Shown: positions 26,030-34,554 of the stretch, in pieces
Numbering within the stretch: position 1 is the stretch's first letter
Layout of the letters: every line of letters begins with the position of its first letter
Assembly: GCF_003987145.1 (NCBI RefSeq)
Contig: NZ_PIPL01000001.1
Coordinates: 1,798,001 to 1,862,000 of the forward strand
From: Aliidiomarina minuta
GTDB lineage: Bacteria; Pseudomonadota; Gammaproteobacteria; Enterobacterales; Alteromonadaceae
DNA: 64,000 bases
Direction: 5' to 3'
Program-made: the position numbers and the translations under genes
The notes under the pieces: generated by a model
The model's input: only the letters and a program-made list of their open reading frames with translations
What the model was told of the DNA's origin: nothing
Database searches by the model: none

Positions 26030-26478
26030 GCCACATTATTAATAATAGTCGTCGCATCAGTCATCCAGGCCTTTGGTCAGATGAGCATACAACGCAAATA
26101 ACTACACAGATAAACTGGCATCCTGAACAGGAAAAGCTGCAGCAGATGCTACGTACTATCAGTACGCTGCCAAAAGCCTCTGACAAGTGGGTAACTATTA
26201 TTGGCACACCTACTCAGTTAACTAGTAAAGCCTTCCTACAGCAGCTAGAAACCGCCGGCATTTCCAGGCACCGAATACGCTGGATCCGGACTCGTGATGA
26301 AGATACCGCAGTCTGGGCCGCCGAACAGGCTATGCTTATTGATAATAGTGAGCTTGTGATTGCCTGGTTGGGCCAGTGTAAGGGTCGCAATTTACAGCGT
26401 GCGTCGCTGGCCGCGAGAGTCAGCCAGGCCAGCACTTTTCTCTTTACCGGTAACGATTCCCCAACTCCACTCCACTAG
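26026..26478 (+). CDS. SulA-like cell division inhibitor
   Basis: This 150-residue protein starts at the ATG overlapping the lexA stop. The central 90 residues resemble SulA: a segment KWVTIIGTPTQL, then LETAGISRHRIRWIRTRDE and AVWAAEQAMLIDNSELVIAW, the SulA/RecA-like fold that binds FtsZ. SulA blocks FtsZ polymerisation during the SOS response. Position immediately after lexA on the same SOS transcript supports the role; in many gammaproteobacteria the second gene of the lexA operon is of this family. The similarity is moderate, so the function is inferred mainly from context. Confidence 0.75.
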   Translation: MSHIINNSRRISHPGLWSDEHTTQITTQINWHPEQEKLQQMLRTISTLPKASDKWVTIIGTPTQLTSKAFLQQLETAGISRHRIRWIRTRDEDTAVWAAEQAMLIDNSELVIAWLGQCKGRNLQRASLAARVSQASTFLFTGNDSPTPLH

Positions 26479-26495
26479 CCTTTTATGGCTATCCC

Positions 26496-26525
26496 AAGGG
26501 GCTGTTAACTACAGCCCCTTTTTTA
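26496..26525 (+). terminator. terminator of the lexA-sulA-like operon
   Basis: AAGGGGCTGT (26496-26505) and ACAGCCCCTT (26511-26520) form a perfect ten-bp stem with loop TAACT, followed by a T-run. Confidence 0.95.
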
Positions 26526-26799
26526 TTAACAATTTTGGTGTTATTTTGATACAGATTAAAGCGTAATAAACTAAAGTTTTAACTAAGCTACATCGTTGTA
26601 CTCGGTTGAAATGAATAAAGCCTGTATCACCAATAAAAAATAAACACCTGCTACGCAGGTAATAACTAAAATATAACAAAGGGTTAGGCGAGAATTGCGA
26701 TTCAGGGGAAGAGCTGTTCCTGTTCTTGCTGATCTCTTTGTTCTGGCGTTGCCGCCTTTCCCCAAAGGCTGACAACAAAAGAATAAGAGGAGATGTCGA
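26526..26799 (+). promoter_or_regulatory. cox operon promoter and leader region
   Basis: No gene is seen in the 321 bases between the sulA-like stop and coxB; the first part holds the terminator. A perfect dyad ACCTGC-TAC-GCAGGT (26646-26660) lies 11 bases before a TATAAC (26672-26677), so it would overlap the -35 region of a promoter there. This would leave a leader of about 115 bases that can form GGCG-TTGC-CGCC and a longer GGGGAA/TTCCCC pairing. AGAGGAG before the GTG is a strong ribosome binding site. Confidence 0.4.
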
Positions 26800-27948
26800 G
26801 TGAAATCGAGACTTTACCGCGTCCTGGCGGCAGTTTTAGCGATGCTAACAATGCCTGCTGCATACGCAGAAAGCCTGCAGATTAACCTTCCGCGCGGCGC
26901 TACAGATATTAGTAATACAGTGTATAACCTGCACATGTTCGTATTCTATGTCTGTGTGGCTATCGGGGTTGTTGTATTTGCGGCCATGTTCTGGTCCATG
27001 ATCCGCCACCGCAAGTCGCGTGGTCAGGTGCCAGCAAAATTCCACGACAACGTGAAGGTGGAAATCGCCTGGACCATTATTCCCTTTCTGATTCTAATCA
27101 CTATGGCGGTGCCTGCCACCCGGGTCCTGATCGACATGGAAGATACTTCCGATTCTGACATGACGGTCCTTATCACAGGTTCACAGTGGCGTTGGAACTA
27201 CGAGTATTTTGAACATGATGTTCAATATCGCAGTAGCCTGGCTACTATGCGAGATCAGATATATGGAAACTTGGAAAAAGGTGAAAATTACCTGTTAGAA
27301 GTCGACCGGCCGTTAGTTATACCTACAGACCGTAAAGTCCGCTTCCTGATAACTTCCGACGACGTTATTCACTCCTGGTGGGTGCCTGAGTTTGCCATTA
27401 AAAAAGACGCTAATCCCGGTTATATAAACGAAGCCTGGACCATCGTTGATGAGCCTGGAATTTACCGCGGTCAGTGTGCTGAACTTTGTGGTCGTGACCA
27501 CGCTTTCATGCCTGTAGTTGTTATCGCCATGGAGCCCGATGATTTCGACGAATGGATAGCTAACGAGGAAACTCGTCAGGCTGAAGCCAGAGCCGAAGAA
27601 GAACGCTTACTGGATATGGAAATGAGTATGGATGAGCTCATGAGCATGGGTGAAAATGTTTACACCGCTCAGTGTGCAGCCTGTCACCAGCCGAACGGAC
27701 AAGGTGTGCCGGGTGTATTCCCTGCGCTTGCTGGCGAAGGCATGTCCGTAGACCCTGATGGAATCGAAGACCATATAGATATAGTGGTTAATGGTGCATC
27801 CGGCACTGCCATGCAGGCCTATCGTAACCAGCTGACTATGCGCGAACTTGCTGCTGTTATTACCTATGAGCGTAATGCCTGGGATAATGACACCGGTGAT
27901 ACGGTGCAGGCAGCCGATATACATAATTTCATTCAGGGTAACCAATAA
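26800..27948 (+). CDS. coxB: cytochrome c oxidase subunit II with fused cytochrome c domain
   Basis: This 382-residue subunit has a signal or first membrane segment, a second segment, the CuA domain and a C-terminal cytochrome c domain. CuA ligands are His191, Cys226, Glu228, Cys230, His234 and Met237 in GQCAELCGRDHAFM; the c-heme motif CAACH is at 292-296. It takes electrons from cytochrome c at the periplasmic face and passes them to subunit I. The fusion is a caa3-like feature. GTG is the start, seven bases after AGAGGAG. It is the first gene of the cox operon. Confidence 0.97.
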   Translation: MKSRLYRVLAAVLAMLTMPAAYAESLQINLPRGATDISNTVYNLHMFVFYVCVAIGVVVFAAMFWSMIRHRKSRGQVPAKFHDNVKVEIAWTIIPFLILITMAVPATRVLIDMEDTSDSDMTVLITGSQWRWNYEYFEHDVQYRSSLATMRDQIYGNLEKGENYLLEVDRPLVIPTDRKVRFLITSDDVIHSWWVPEFAIKKDANPGYINEAWTIVDEPGIYRGQCAELCGRDHAFMPVVVIAMEPDDFDEWIANEETRQAEARAEEERLLDMEMSMDELMSMGENVYTAQCAACHQPNGQGVPGVFPALAGEGMSVDPDGIEDHIDIVVNGASGTAMQAYRNQLTMRELAAVITYERNAWDNDTGDTVQAADIHNFIQGNQ

Positions 27949-27959
27949 GGGAGATGGCC

Positions 27960-29558
27960 ATGAGCACAGTAGTTGATACACATCCTGATCATGATCATGA
28001 TGACCATCATGACCATAAGCCCACAGGCATTAAACGTTGGTTATTCACCACCAACCATAAAGACATAGGTACACTTTACCTGCTCTTTAGTTTCCTGATG
28101 TTTTTAGTGGGCGGTACCATGGCGCTGGTTATTCGCGCCGAACTATTTCAGCCGGGGATGCAGATTGTAGATCCTCATTTCTTTAACCAAATGACCACTA
28201 TGCATGGTCTTATCATGGTCTTCGGTGCTGTTATGCCTGCCTTTACCGGGCTGGCAAACTGGATGATACCTATGATGATAGGCGCGCCAGATATGGCGTT
28301 GCCGCGTATGAATAACTGGAGCTTCTGGATACTCCCGTTTGCGTTCATTATTCTGCTGTCGTCGATGTTCATGCCTGGAGGGGGACCCGCATTCGGCTGG
28401 ACCTTCTATGCACCGCTCTCCACCACTTACAGTACAGACTCTACCGCTCTGTTCGTATTTGCCATTCATATCATGGGCATATCATCCATCATGGGGGCGA
28501 TTAACGTTATCGTGACCATTATGAATATGCGTGCACCTGGCATGAGTTACATGAAAATGCCGCTGTTCGTGTGGACCTGGTTCATTACCGCCTTCCTGCT
28601 TATTGCAGTAATGCCAGTATTGGCCGGTGTGGTGACCATGGTGTTAACGGATAAGTACTTTGCGACCAGCTTCTTTGACGCGGCGGGCGGGGGTGATCCC
28701 GTACTTTTCCAGCATTTATTCTGGTTCTTCGGGCACCCTGAAGTCTATATTATGATACTGCCTTCGTTTGGTATTGTATCCGCTATTATCCCAGCCTTTG
28801 CCCGTAAGCCTCTGTTTGGTTATGCCTCTATGGTGTATGCAACAGCGGCCATAGCAGGGCTGTCATTCCTGGTCTGGGCACACCACATGTTTACCACGGG
28901 TATGCCAGTGTTCGCATCCCTGTTCTTTATGTATATGACCATGCTGATTGCAGTGCCTACCGGGGTTAAGATCTTTAACTGGGTGAGCACTATGTGGCGG
29001 GGGTCCATGACCTTTGAAGCACCTATGCTCTTCGCACTGGCTTTCGTAATACTGTTCACCATCGGTGGTTTCTCCGGCATTATGCTGGCTATTACACCGG
29101 TTGATTACCAGTATCATGATACTTATTTCGTAGTGGCCCATTTCCACTATGTATTAGTCAGTGGCGCAGTCTTCTCTATCATGGCGGCTGCCTATTATTG
29201 GTTGCCCAAATGGTCTGGGGTTATGTTCGATGAAGGCCTGGCGAAACTGCACTTCTGGTGCTCGGTGATTTCGGTCAATATCCTGTTCTTCCCTATGCAC
29301 TTTGTAGGTTTAGCAGGCATGCCACGCCGTATCCCTGATTATGCGCTACAGTTTGCGGATATAAACGCAGTGGTCAGTGTTGGCGCCTTCCTGTTTGGTT
29401 TCTCACAGCTGATCTTCCTTGCTGTTGTGGTGAAATGCTGCATGAAGAAAGGCGAACCTGCACCGGCTAAACCATGGGAAGGTGCTGAAGGTCTGGAATG
29501 GGAAGTGCCTTCACCGGCTCCGTACCATACTTTTGATACACCACCACAGATTAAGTAA
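27960..29558 (+). CDS. coxA: cytochrome c oxidase subunit I
   Basis: This 532-residue catalytic subunit has 12 membrane segments. The CuB/tyrosine motif HPEVY has His259 and Tyr263, and the heme ligands are His394 (heme a3) and His396 (heme a) in VVAHFHYV. Proton channel residues are in the helix with MHGLIMVFGA. It reduces O2 to water and pumps protons. The start is taken at the second ATG, six bases after AAGGGAG; the first ATG (27954) has no spacing to it. The N-terminus is a striking His/Asp-rich run before the first helix. Confidence 0.97.
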   Translation: MSTVVDTHPDHDHDDHHDHKPTGIKRWLFTTNHKDIGTLYLLFSFLMFLVGGTMALVIRAELFQPGMQIVDPHFFNQMTTMHGLIMVFGAVMPAFTGLANWMIPMMIGAPDMALPRMNNWSFWILPFAFIILLSSMFMPGGGPAFGWTFYAPLSTTYSTDSTALFVFAIHIMGISSIMGAINVIVTIMNMRAPGMSYMKMPLFVWTWFITAFLLIAVMPVLAGVVTMVLTDKYFATSFFDAAGGGDPVLFQHLFWFFGHPEVYIMILPSFGIVSAIIPAFARKPLFGYASMVYATAAIAGLSFLVWAHHMFTTGMPVFASLFFMYMTMLIAVPTGVKIFNWVSTMWRGSMTFEAPMLFALAFVILFTIGGFSGIMLAITPVDYQYHDTYFVVAHFHYVLVSGAVFSIMAAAYYWLPKWSGVMFDEGLAKLHFWCSVISVNILFFPMHFVGLAGMPRRIPDYALQFADINAVVSVGAFLFGFSQLIFLAVVVKCCMKKGEPAPAKPWEGAEGLEWEVPSPAPYHTFDTPPQIK

Positions 29559-29570
29559 GAGGTAATCCTT

Positions 29571-30149
29571 ATGCGCGAACAACAACAGCAGAAGCCAGAT
29601 AACAGCCGGGTCATTACCCGACTGCTAGCCTCAGTGGTACTCATGTTCGCCTTTGGTTTTGCGCTGGTGCCCCTGTATGAGAAGTTTTGCGAAGTAACCG
29701 GTTTCAACGGGCGCACTACCAATACAGCGGCAGCAGCAAGCGATGGTAGCGTTATAGACACCAGTCGCTTAGTAACAGTGGAATTCCATACGCGTGTGAA
29801 CCGTGGTCTACCCTGGGAATTTGAATCAGAAATGCGCCGTATCCAGTTGCATCCGGGCGAAACTAAGGTTGTGAATTTTACAGCTAAGAATCGCACCGGC
29901 CGTGATATGACGGGCCAGGCGCTACCTTCTGTTTCACCGGGTGAGGCTGCACCTTACTTGCTTAAAACTGAGTGTTTTTGCTTCCAGAACCAGCCCCTGG
30001 CGGCAGGTGACACGGCGGTCATGCCTATGCAGTTTTATATTGACCCGGATATTCCCAACCATATTCGCACCTTCACCCTGTCATACATGATGTATGACAT
30101 GACAGAAGCCGCTGCCAAAGGACGTGTCGTTGTCGACACTTCTGAGTGA
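29571..30149 (+). CDS. ctaG: cytochrome c oxidase assembly protein CtaG/Cox11
   Basis: This 192-residue protein has one N-terminal membrane anchor (about residues 15-36) and a periplasmic immunoglobulin-like copper domain with the copper-binding ECFCFQNQPL (Cys135, Cys137). It delivers copper to the CuB site of subunit I. An upstream Cys40 and the VEFHTRVNRGLPWEFE strand fit the family. It sits between coxA and coxC, 12 bases from each, as in many proteobacteria. Confidence 0.95.
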   Translation: MREQQQQKPDNSRVITRLLASVVLMFAFGFALVPLYEKFCEVTGFNGRTTNTAAAASDGSVIDTSRLVTVEFHTRVNRGLPWEFESEMRRIQLHPGETKVVNFTAKNRTGRDMTGQALPSVSPGEAAPYLLKTECFCFQNQPLAAGDTAVMPMQFYIDPDIPNHIRTFTLSYMMYDMTEAAAKGRVVVDTSE

Positions 30150-30161
30150 GGAATAAAAAAA

Positions 30162-31046
30162 ATGAAAAACGAGAACGTGGAACACGAAAAGTATTATGTC
30201 CCAGACCAAAGTATATGGCCCATTGTAGGAGCCGTTGCTCTGGGTCTTATCGCTTATGGGGCAGCACATTACACAATTGAATGGTCGAACCAGGAATCTG
30301 GTTTTGGTCACTGGGTGCTACTGGCAGGTATCGTAGTATTACTCATTATGCTGACTGGCTGGTTTCGTGATCAGATTCGCGAATCCCAGCAAGGTCTGTA
30401 CAGTGCGCAAATGAGCCGTTCTTATCGACAGGGTATGAGCTGGTTTATTTTCTCCGAAGTTATGTTCTTTATGGCTTTCTTTGGTGCCCTCTTTTACGCA
30501 CGCATGATTGCAGTGCCATGGCTTGGCGGTGCGAGCAATAATGCTATGACGGGTGAAGTCTTATGGCCTGCTTTTGAAGCTATCTGGCCGCTGACTACTA
30601 CACCTGATGGCACTGAAACCCAGGCTATGGGCTGGGGCCTGCCACTAATGAACACTATGATTCTGATAACGTCTTCCGTTACTCTGCATTTTGCTCATGT
30701 TGGTCTGGAAAAAGATAAGCGTAAATCATTAACCACATGGTTAGCGATTACTATTGCGCTGGGTCTTATATTCCTGGGGTTCCAAATGTACGAGTACGTG
30801 CATGCTTATCGGGATCTGGGGCTGACTCTGCAATCCGGTATCTATGGTAATACCTTCTTCCTGCTGACTGGTTTTCACGGTATGCACGTAACCCTGGGAG
30901 CCATCATGTTAATTGTGATGCTCGCCAGGGTCATGAAGGGACATTTCAGTAAGAATAATCAGTTCGCCTTCGAAGCGAGTGTCTGGTACTGGCACTTCGT
31001 CGACGTGGTTTGGGTACTGTTGTTCTTCTTTGTTTATATTATCTAA
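30162..31046 (+). CDS. coxC: cytochrome c oxidase subunit III
   Basis: This 294-residue membrane subunit has seven helices. Family marks are WFIFSEVMFFMAFFGALFYA, GFHGMHVTLGAIML and the terminal FVDVVWVLLFFFVYII. Subunit III stabilises the oxidase and keeps proton uptake active. AATAAAAAAA is followed by ATG with GAGGAA upstream. A hairpin follows the stop by seven bases, and the next gene is on the opposite strand. Confidence 0.96.
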   Translation: MKNENVEHEKYYVPDQSIWPIVGAVALGLIAYGAAHYTIEWSNQESGFGHWVLLAGIVVLLIMLTGWFRDQIRESQQGLYSAQMSRSYRQGMSWFIFSEVMFFMAFFGALFYARMIAVPWLGGASNNAMTGEVLWPAFEAIWPLTTTPDGTETQAMGWGLPLMNTMILITSSVTLHFAHVGLEKDKRKSLTTWLAITIALGLIFLGFQMYEYVHAYRDLGLTLQSGIYGNTFFLLTGFHGMHVTLGAIMLIVMLARVMKGHFSKNNQFAFEASVWYWHFVDVVWVLLFFFVYII

Positions 31047-31052
31047 CTAAAA

Positions 31053-31078
31053 CGCGCCTCTACCTCAGTAGGGGCGCG
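31053..31078. terminator. hairpin between coxC and the antisense DUF2909 gene
   Basis: CGCGCCTCTAC (31053-31063) pairs with GTAGGGGCGCG (31068-31078) over loop CTCA, with one G-T pair. It starts seven bases after coxC and covers the DUF2909 stop codon. A short TTTT follows on the minus strand and none on the plus strand. It may end the minus-strand transcript or partly attenuate the cox operon. Confidence 0.5.
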
Positions 31079-31283
31079 GATTTGGCGTTATAATTCCGGT
31101 TGCCAGGGCAAGCAAAATAATGACAATAGCCAGCACGGAAAAGACTAAACGACGACCTATATAAAATGACATCGGGGGCTGCTCCGGATCGCCTTTGATC
31201 ATAGTGAACAGTCCTTTGAATAAGTTAAAAATGACATACAGCAGTAATGCGGCGAGTAGCAGTTTTAAAATGATGTTAAACAA
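31065..31283 (-). CDS. DUF2909 twin-transmembrane protein, antisense within the cox operon
   Basis: This 72-residue protein has two membrane helices (about 5-25 and 46-64) separated by a basic/acidic loop with MIKGDPEQPPM. It matches the DUF2909 family of small inner-membrane proteins typically found among cox genes of gammaproteobacteria. Its function is unknown; a role in oxidase assembly is a guess from location. It lies opposite the operon, with only 24 bases between its start and the SURF1 start, so its promoter must lie in or beyond the SURF1 gene start. Confidence 0.8.
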   Translation of the reverse strand: MFNIILKLLLAALLLYVIFNLFKGLFTMIKGDPEQPPMSFYIGRRLVFSVLAIVIILLALATGIITPNPRPY

Positions 31284-31307
31284 AATTTATTCTCCAGAGT
31301 TATTATC

Positions 31308-32057
31308 ATGCCCGTCCTTCGTGTAGGTCGACTTCGACTTCATCCCGGCGCTTTGCTTATTACTTTGCTTGCAATTGCTATCATGGTCAAGCTGGGCTTC
31401 TGGCAAATTGATCGTGGCCAGGAAAAGCAGTCTATCATTGATAATCATGCGATTGGCGTGGAATCCGAGGCTCAGCGACTAAACCCAGATACTATTTACT
31501 CATCAAATATGCGTACCGATGAGGTTGTTCGTGCACGCGGCTCCTTTCGCGAGAATCAGTATTTCCTGGTAGATAATCAGACCTTCAATGGCCGCGTGGG
31601 ATATCACGTAGTAGCACTTTTGGAGAGCGAAGCTATTGACCCTTTTCTGTTACCCGTAAACCTCGGATGGGTATCTATTGAGGGCAGCCGCCAGACTTTA
31701 CCTGAGGTTAGTTTACCAGCAGGTGAAGTAGAGATAGAAGGCAGAGTCCATGTGCCTGCAGAGAAACCTTTTTTGCTTGGCGAACAAGCATTTTCCGACG
31801 AACTACCAATGCGGGTTCAGTACCTTGAGCTCGAGAAACTAAAACAACATCTGCAATTACCACTGACAGACTTTAGTGTGCTGCTGGATGAAGAAGCAGA
31901 TTTTGGATTTCCCCGTGACTGGCCTGTTGTCGTGATGGAGCCCCACCGCCACTACGCCTACGCAGTACAATGGTTTGGCCTGGCAATTGCCGCGCTGGTC
32001 ATTTTCCTCGTTGCCAGCCGGGTTAAATCCAAAGCCAAGGAGAAGTACCCACAATGA
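31308..32057 (+). CDS. SURF1 family cytochrome oxidase biogenesis protein
   Basis: This 249-residue protein has membrane helices at both ends (about 16-34 and 223-241) around a periplasmic domain, the topology of SURF1/Shy1. Family motifs are KLGFWQIDRGQEKQ near the start, VDNQTFNGRVGYHV and the C-terminal HRHYAYAVQWFGLA. SURF1 helps insert heme a into subunit I. The stop overlaps the next gene by four bases (ATGA). Confidence 0.93.
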   Translation: MPVLRVGRLRLHPGALLITLLAIAIMVKLGFWQIDRGQEKQSIIDNHAIGVESEAQRLNPDTIYSSNMRTDEVVRARGSFRENQYFLVDNQTFNGRVGYHVVALLESEAIDPFLLPVNLGWVSIEGSRQTLPEVSLPAGEVEIEGRVHVPAEKPFLLGEQAFSDELPMRVQYLELEKLKQHLQLPLTDFSVLLDEEADFGFPRDWPVVVMEPHRHYAYAVQWFGLAIAALVIFLVASRVKSKAKEKYPQ

Positions 32058-32641
32058 AAGCAACAAAAGAACTCAGCCCTGAACAATTAGTGCAACGTCG
32101 TAAAAACAGACGGCTGTTTATTGGCATATTTTTGTGTTTTGCTATTCCCCTTGTTGGTGCCAAAATCATTCTGGATATGGGCTGGTACAACCCTGGCGTG
32201 ACCAACAAAGGTGAATTAGTAGATCCCCCGGTAGAACTCAGCCAACAGGATAATGAGCAACTACCTGATACCTGGCGCCTGGCTTTTGCCATGACAGAAA
32301 ATTGCGATCTGGTCTGTGAGAATAGCCTCTACGTTATCAACCAGACGCATCTTGCATTAGGTCGCGAACGTAGTCGAGTCACGCCCGTCGCAATTCAGCA
32401 ACAAGAAGAAGTAAGTAATTTGCCGGAACTGTCGCCCGATAGCCAAATGCAGTATCTGACACTAACTAACGCTCATCAGCAATTAGCAGAAATTGAACCG
32501 AGCAGCATGTTCATAATTGACCCTAATGGTTTCGTTGTTATGTATTATGTAGTTAGTCAGGACCGCGAGCAGGCCATTCAGCAAGGTCGTGACATGCTCG
32601 ACGACTTAAAAAAATTATTAAAAATGTCTCGTGTTGGATAG
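32054..32641 (+). CDS. cox-cluster membrane-anchored accessory protein, function unknown
   Basis: This 195-residue protein has a single N-terminal membrane helix (about 24-40) and a periplasmic domain with a TENCDLVCE motif (CxxxC) reminiscent of the SCO/thioredoxin-like fold, followed by SMFIIDPNGFVVMYY near the end. It is found between SURF1 and ctaA in many proteobacterial cox clusters. The two cysteines could bind copper or do thiol exchange. Function is unproven. It overlaps SURF1 by four bases. The ctaA start is taken 10 bases after its stop. Confidence 0.7.
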   Translation: MKATKELSPEQLVQRRKNRRLFIGIFLCFAIPLVGAKIILDMGWYNPGVTNKGELVDPPVELSQQDNEQLPDTWRLAFAMTENCDLVCENSLYVINQTHLALGRERSRVTPVAIQQQEEVSNLPELSPDSQMQYLTLTNAHQQLAEIEPSSMFIIDPNGFVVMYYVVSQDREQAIQQGRDMLDDLKKLLKMSRVG

Positions 32642-32651
32642 GAAACTGATT

Positions 32652-33635
32652 ATGCGCAGGCTCACAAAGTTTTCTCTGGTTTTCTGCTTTATCGTTATTG
32701 TACTGGGTGCTTTCACCCGCTTAACGGACGCCGGGCTCGGTTGTCCAGACTGGCCAGGGTGCTACGGTTTTCTAAGTGTTCCGCAAAGCGAATCAGGCCG
32801 TGCGGTAGCTGAACAAGCTTTCCCCGACGCACCCCTGGATACTCAGAAAGCCTGGAATGAAATGATTCATCGTTATGCTGCGGGTACACTTGGGCTGCTC
32901 GTACTAGCGATTGCGATCATTGCCATTCGCAGACGCCGGGAGGTAACCTCTAAACCGCTGAAACTTCCTGTAGCTTTGCTTGGGCTCATTATATTTCAGG
33001 CCTTGCTCGGCATGTGGACGGTTACAATGATGCTGCAGCCAGCGATAGTAATGGCTCACTTGCTAGGCGGCTTCACGACCTTCTCATTGCTTTACCTGTT
33101 GTACTTAAGAGAAACGCCCTACCAAATTTCGGGAGGCGAGCAGGGATTACGACGGTTCAGAACGCTAGCCATGGTCAGCTTATTGGTTGTAGTTGCTCAG
33201 ATTGCTCTGGGCGGCTGGGTGGCTGCTAACTATGCTGCACTGGCCTGTACCGAACTTCCGATATGCGAAGGAAACTGGGCCAGTAACCTGAATATTAGTG
33301 GTGCCTTTAGTTTGCCCGAGGCTGATACCTATGAATTTGGCGTACACCCATACGATGAGCGCATGACCATGCATGTGTTCCACCGTCTGGGCGCTATCGT
33401 AACTACCTTGGTTGTTGGCTTTCTATTGTTTAAATTATGGAAACACGCAGTATCCAGTTATTTCCGTCGCCTGACTCTTGCCATCACCCTTCTGTTAGTG
33501 GTGCAATTGGCCCTTGGAGTCAGTAATGTAGTATTTAGTTTACCGCTTTCAGTAGCGGTTGCTCACAACGCCGTAGGCGCCCTGTTGCTACTCTCATTAG
33601 TCGGGCTAAACTACAATTTAGCCCGTAAAGCATGA
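32652..33635 (+). CDS. ctaA: heme A synthase CtaA/Cox15
   Basis: This 327-residue inner-membrane enzyme has eight helices and oxidises heme O to heme A. Conserved histidines are in EMIHRYAAGT, VMAHLLGGF, VFHRLGAIVT and VAHNAVGAL. The N-terminal GAFTRLTDAGLGCPDWPGCYG motif is typical. The ATG at 32652, seven bases after AGGAAA, is preferred; a GTG at 32631 would overlap the previous gene. It works directly after CtaB. Confidence 0.95.
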   Translation: MRRLTKFSLVFCFIVIVLGAFTRLTDAGLGCPDWPGCYGFLSVPQSESGRAVAEQAFPDAPLDTQKAWNEMIHRYAAGTLGLLVLAIAIIAIRRRREVTSKPLKLPVALLGLIIFQALLGMWTVTMMLQPAIVMAHLLGGFTTFSLLYLLYLRETPYQISGGEQGLRRFRTLAMVSLLVVVAQIALGGWVAANYAALACTELPICEGNWASNLNISGAFSLPEADTYEFGVHPYDERMTMHVFHRLGAIVTTLVVGFLLFKLWKHAVSSYFRRLTLAITLLLVVQLALGVSNVVFSLPLSVAVAHNAVGALLLLSLVGLNYNLARKA

Positions 33636-33654
33636 CCAGGGGGGAGAAGTATTT

Positions 33655-34554
33655 ATGACACAACAAGCAATAGCCCGCTCTCAGGAACGTCGCGCCAGCT
33701 GGCGTGAGTATCTTGAGCTGACCAAGCCAAGAGTAGTGGCCTTATTATTACTTACCGCGGTAGTAGGTATGTGCCTGGCCACCACTGGCTGGGTAGATTG
33801 GCAGATTATGCTGCCAGCCATTACTGGTATCGGCCTGATGGCTGGATCAGCAGCCGCGGTTAATCATCTGGTAGATCGTCACATTGATGCAAAAATGGCA
33901 CGAACTTTACGTCGGCCACTACCTACAGGTGCATTATCGCCGAAAAAAGTAATCATCTTTGCAACGGTCATGGGCCTTCTTGGTTACCTGCTGCTGGAGC
34001 TTTTTGTGAATCGTCTGACTGCTATGCTGACATTAGCCAGCCTGGTCGGTTATGCGGTTGTTTATACGATGTACCTGAAACGGGCAACACCACAGAATAT
34101 AGTGATCGGCGGTATTGCTGGTGCTGCGCCCCCTTTATTAGGCTGGACTGCAGTAACCGGTGAAATTCACGCTAATGCAGTGTTGCTAGTCATGATCATC
34201 TTTACCTGGACGCCACCTCACTTCTGGGCGCTGGCGGTACACCGGGCGAAAGACTATGCCAAAGCGGAAGTTCCTATGCTACCCGTTACTCACGGCATAG
34301 ATTTCACCAAAACCTGCATTCTGCTTTATACCGTATTATTGACAGTGGTTTGCATCCTGCCCTATCTGATTGGCATGTCTGGCCTTATCTATTTAGCAGG
34401 TGTGAGTGCACTTAATATTGGTTTCCTGGCTTATGCATGGAAGCTCAAGTTTGCGCCCAATAAGATGACTGCATACAACATGTTTAAGTATTCAATCTGG
34501 TACTTAATGGGACTGTTCATTCTTCTACTCGTGGATCACTACATATTCTCATGA
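33655..34554 (+). CDS. ctaB: protoheme IX farnesyltransferase (heme O synthase)
   Basis: This 299-residue UbiA-superfamily membrane enzyme adds a farnesyl group to protoheme to give heme O. The Asp-rich motifs are NHLVDRHIDAKMARTLRRPL and the KDYAKAEVPMLPV region, with LTKPRVVALLLLTAVVG at the start. GGGGAG precedes the ATG. It overlaps the SCO gene by four bases. It supplies the substrate for CtaA. It is also called cyoE in enterobacteria. Confidence 0.95.
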   Translation: MTQQAIARSQERRASWREYLELTKPRVVALLLLTAVVGMCLATTGWVDWQIMLPAITGIGLMAGSAAAVNHLVDRHIDAKMARTLRRPLPTGALSPKKVIIFATVMGLLGYLLLELFVNRLTAMLTLASLVGYAVVYTMYLKRATPQNIVIGGIAGAAPPLLGWTAVTGEIHANAVLLVMIIFTWTPPHFWALAVHRAKDYAKAEVPMLPVTHGIDFTKTCILLYTVLLTVVCILPYLIGMSGLIYLAGVSALNIGFLAYAWKLKFAPNKMTAYNMFKYSIWYLMGLFILLLVDHYIFS

